A DNA stretch of 6,738 nucleotides, taken from NCBI GenBank assembly GCA_013151585.1, contig JAADHY010000263.1, forward strand, positions 1 through 6,738, in the 5' to 3' direction. The position numbers were made by a program, and so were the translations under genes. Each line of letters starts with the position of its first letter. Within the stretch, counting starts at the first letter, position 1. This document shows positions 5,141-6,738 of this stretch, piece after piece. Under the pieces are notes generated by a model, which saw only the letters and a list, made by a program, of their open reading frames with translations, did no database searches and had not been told where the DNA came from. This stretch comes from Planctomycetota bacterium (lineage in GTDB: Bacteria > Planctomycetota > Planctomycetia > Planctomycetales > Planctomycetaceae).

Positions 5141-6595
5141 ATGGAGAAACTGACGCCGAAAGAGCGAATGAAAATTCCCCGGCAGAAGATGCCGGAACAG
5201 CCGCCGGAAGCGCGCCGCCGCAACTTTGAAGAGGTGAATTTGGGGCTGCCTTTGGATGTGGCCCGTCGCGAAGCGCTGCGGTGTCTGCAGTGTGCGAAGC
5301 CCAAATGCGTCGATGGCTGTCCGGTGGGCGTCCAGGTCAAGGAGTTCATCGAACTGATTGTCGAAGGGCGGTTCGAAGAGGCGGCCGCCAAGATGCGCGA
5401 AGACAATGTCTTGCCGGCCATTACGGGACGTGTCTGCCCGCAAGAAGATCAGTGCGAAGAGCAATGTGTCTTGGCCAAACGACACGATTCGCTCGCGATC
5501 GGATACTTGGAACGGTTCATCGCAGACTACGAACGGGAGCATGGCTTGCTGGACCGGTACCAGCGGGCCACGCCGACCGGCAAGCGCGTGGCGATCGTTG
5601 GCAGCGGACCGGCCGGCTTGACGGCAGCCGGCGATCTGGTCCAACGCGGTCACGATGTGACGGTCTTCGAAGCACTGCACGAGCCGGGCGGCGTGCTGAT
5701 GTACGGCATCCCGGAGTTCCGACTGCCTAAGAAGATCGTGCGGCAAGAGGTCGACAACCTCCGGCGCATGGGGGTGTGTTTCGAGGTCGATACGGTCGTC
5801 GGCCAGACGGTTACGATTGATGAGTTGCTTAATGAGGAAGGCTATGGCGCCGTGTTCATTGCAACCGGCGCCGGTTTGCCGAAGTTCATGGGCATCCCAG
5901 GCGAGCATCTGGCGGGCGTTTATTCGGCCAACGAGTTTTTGACCCGGGTCAACTTGATGCGGGCGGATCGGTTTCCGGAATATGACGAGCCGATCTTCGA
6001 TTGTCGAGACAAAGACGTCGCGGTGATCGGAGGCGGCAACACGGCCATGGATGCCGTGCGCACGGCATTGCGGTTGGGGGCCCGAAGAGCGATGATCCTT
6101 TACCGACGCACGGAAAAAGAGATGCCCGCCCGAATTGAAGAGATTCATCACGCGAAAGAAGAGGGCATCGAGTTTCACACGCTGGCCGTTCCGGTTGAGT
6201 TTCTGGGTGACGAGAATGGCTACTTGCGAGCCGCGCGATGCATCCGGATGAAGTTGGGCGAGCCGGATGATTCCGGACGCCGTCGGCCGATCCCCATTGA
6301 AGGCTCGGAGTTTGATATCCCGCTGCAGGTGGCGATTGTCGCTTTGGGAACCGGGGCGAACCCGCTGGTCCAATTGACAACACCCGACTTGAAAACGAAC
6401 CGTTGGGGGTACATCGCGGTCGACCCCGAAACAATGCGAACCTCGAAGCGGGGCGTCTTCGCCGGCGGCGACATTGTGACGGGAGCGGCCACGGTGATCT
6501 TGGCGATGGGGGCCGGGCGCAAGGCCGCGGCGGCCATCCACGAGTACCTCGAAACGGGCCAATGGGCCGAGTTTCAGATGTCAGAAGCTCGGTGA
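5141..6595 (+). CDS. nfnB: NADH-dependent ferredoxin:NADP+ oxidoreductase, large subunit (NfnB/SudA type, GltD-like)
   Basis: Large subunit partner of NfnA. It carries the bifurcating FAD, two [4Fe-4S] clusters and the NADP(H) site, and receives electrons from reduced ferredoxin. The 484-residue product starts with the cluster domain: Cys48, Cys51, Cys56, Cys60, then Cys99, Cys105, Cys109. That gives seven cysteines, with Glu102 in CPQEDQCE a candidate eighth ligand, matching the single non-cysteine (Glu) ligand described for Nfn. The FAD Rossmann motif is GSGPAGL (154-160) with Glu177; the NADP-binding domain has GGGNTAMD (297-304) and YRRT (321-324). A second FAD segment is AGGD (441-444). 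CPQEDQCE separates it from glutamate synthase GltD, which usually has CPAPCE, and no GltA-like large subunit is adjacent. The start is ATG with AGGAG 9 bases upstream, 19 bases after nfnA. Databases often label this family NADPH-dependent glutamate synthase small subunit; the pairing with nfnA argues against that. Sulfide dehydrogenase activity is an alternative. Confidence 0.88.
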   Translation: MEKLTPKERMKIPRQKMPEQPPEARRRNFEEVNLGLPLDVARREALRCLQCAKPKCVDGCPVGVQVKEFIELIVEGRFEEAAAKMREDNVLPAITGRVCPQEDQCEEQCVLAKRHDSLAIGYLERFIADYEREHGLLDRYQRATPTGKRVAIVGSGPAGLTAAGDLVQRGHDVTVFEALHEPGGVLMYGIPEFRLPKKIVRQEVDNLRRMGVCFEVDTVVGQTVTIDELLNEEGYGAVFIATGAGLPKFMGIPGEHLAGVYSANEFLTRVNLMRADRFPEYDEPIFDCRDKDVAVIGGGNTAMDAVRTALRLGARRAMILYRRTEKEMPARIEEIHHAKEEGIEFHTLAVPVEFLGDENGYLRAARCIRMKLGEPDDSGRRRPIPIEGSEFDIPLQVAIVALGTGANPLVQLTTPDLKTNRWGYIAVDPETMRTSKRGVFAGGDIVTGAATVILAMGAGRKAAAAIHEYLETGQWAEFQMSEAR

Positions 6596-6738
6596 GTCGG
6601 ACGTGTTCCCGGGCGCTGCAGCCGCTCCAGCAGTTCACGAGCGGCGTCGCGCGGGTGTTCGGCGCGACAAATGGCGGCCGAGACGGCGATTCGCGTTGCT
6701 CCGGCGTCACGCACTGCATCCACATTCTCGAGACCGAT
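6574..6738 (-). CDS. thiE: Thiamine-phosphate synthase, C-terminal fragment
   Basis: Runs off the right edge; only the last 54 residues are present, with no start in the window. The frame begins IGLENVDAVRDAGATRIAV and continues through SAAIC to AARELLERLQ. This is the last part of the ThiE/TenI TIM barrel, where the strand after the phosphate-binding Gly-Gly-Ile leads to the Glu-Asn helix and the Ala-Val-Ser strand. ThiE joins hydroxymethylpyrimidine diphosphate and the thiazole phosphate to make thiamine phosphate. The reading frame stops at a TGA (6574-6576) inside the end of nfnB, so the two genes converge and overlap by 22 bases. No shared terminator is visible. The identification rests on a short stretch, so a TenI-like regulator or ThiE fusion remains possible. 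Confidence 0.75.
   Translation of the reverse strand: MGLENVDAVRDAGATRIAVSAAICRAEHPRDAARELLERLQRPGTRPTHRASDI

Noticed and set aside
5138..6562. Minus-strand 474-codon open frame opposite nfnB
   Set aside because: It is a shadow of nfnB with no domain character and no ribosome binding site; the nfnB protein accounts for the region.
1..6738. CRISPR array, tRNA, rRNA or transposase gene
   Set aside because: I saw no regularly spaced repeats, cloverleaf-like segments or transposase motifs anywhere in the window by eye.

Overview
GC-rich window with the look of a planctomycete (Planctomycetota, probably near Pirellulales) chromosome. This assignment is an inference from protein character: a GroEL with an acidic tail ending in Asp-Met-Tyr instead of Gly-Gly-Met repeats, a TPR protein rich in Arg and Ala, and an NfnAB-type flavoprotein pair. 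No rRNA, tRNA or marker gene is present to settle it.

Layout. The left third (about 105-2303) is a minus-strand chaperonin operon, groES then groEL, with a 186-base spacer between the genes and a very clear intrinsic terminator at 108-139. Past that terminator, positions 1-80 hold a weak minus-strand promoter-like pair and a compact hairpin belonging to something beyond the left edge. A long region without a credible gene (2304-3126) follows. It contains an 11-base tandem repeat in the groES leader, a possible miniature inverted-repeat element (2686-2811) and a near-consensus sigma-70 promoter (2904-2931). That promoter points right, to a cytoplasmic TPR-repeat protein starting at a GTG (3127-3978).

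The right half (4074-6595) is a two-gene plus-strand operon, nfnA-nfnB. It encodes the small (FAD, [2Fe-2S], NAD) and large (two [4Fe-4S], FAD, NADP) subunits of an NADH-dependent reduced-ferredoxin:NADP+ oxidoreductase, the electron-bifurcating transhydrogenase also described as sulfide dehydrogenase SudBA. It has its own candidate promoter and a GC-rich hairpin plus T-run just before the ribosome binding site. The last 165 bases carry the C-terminal end of a minus-strand thiamine-phosphate synthase (thiE) that overlaps the end of nfnB by 22 bases tail to tail.

How they work together: GroES and GroEL form one folding machine. NfnA and NfnB form one redox enzyme linking the ferredoxin, NADH and NADPH pools. 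The TPR protein and ThiE have no evident functional link to either. I did not find a clearly new multi-gene system. The points most worth following are the Nfn pair with its cluster-ligand pattern and structured leader, the tail-less GroEL with no visible CIRCE element, and the small inverted-repeat element.
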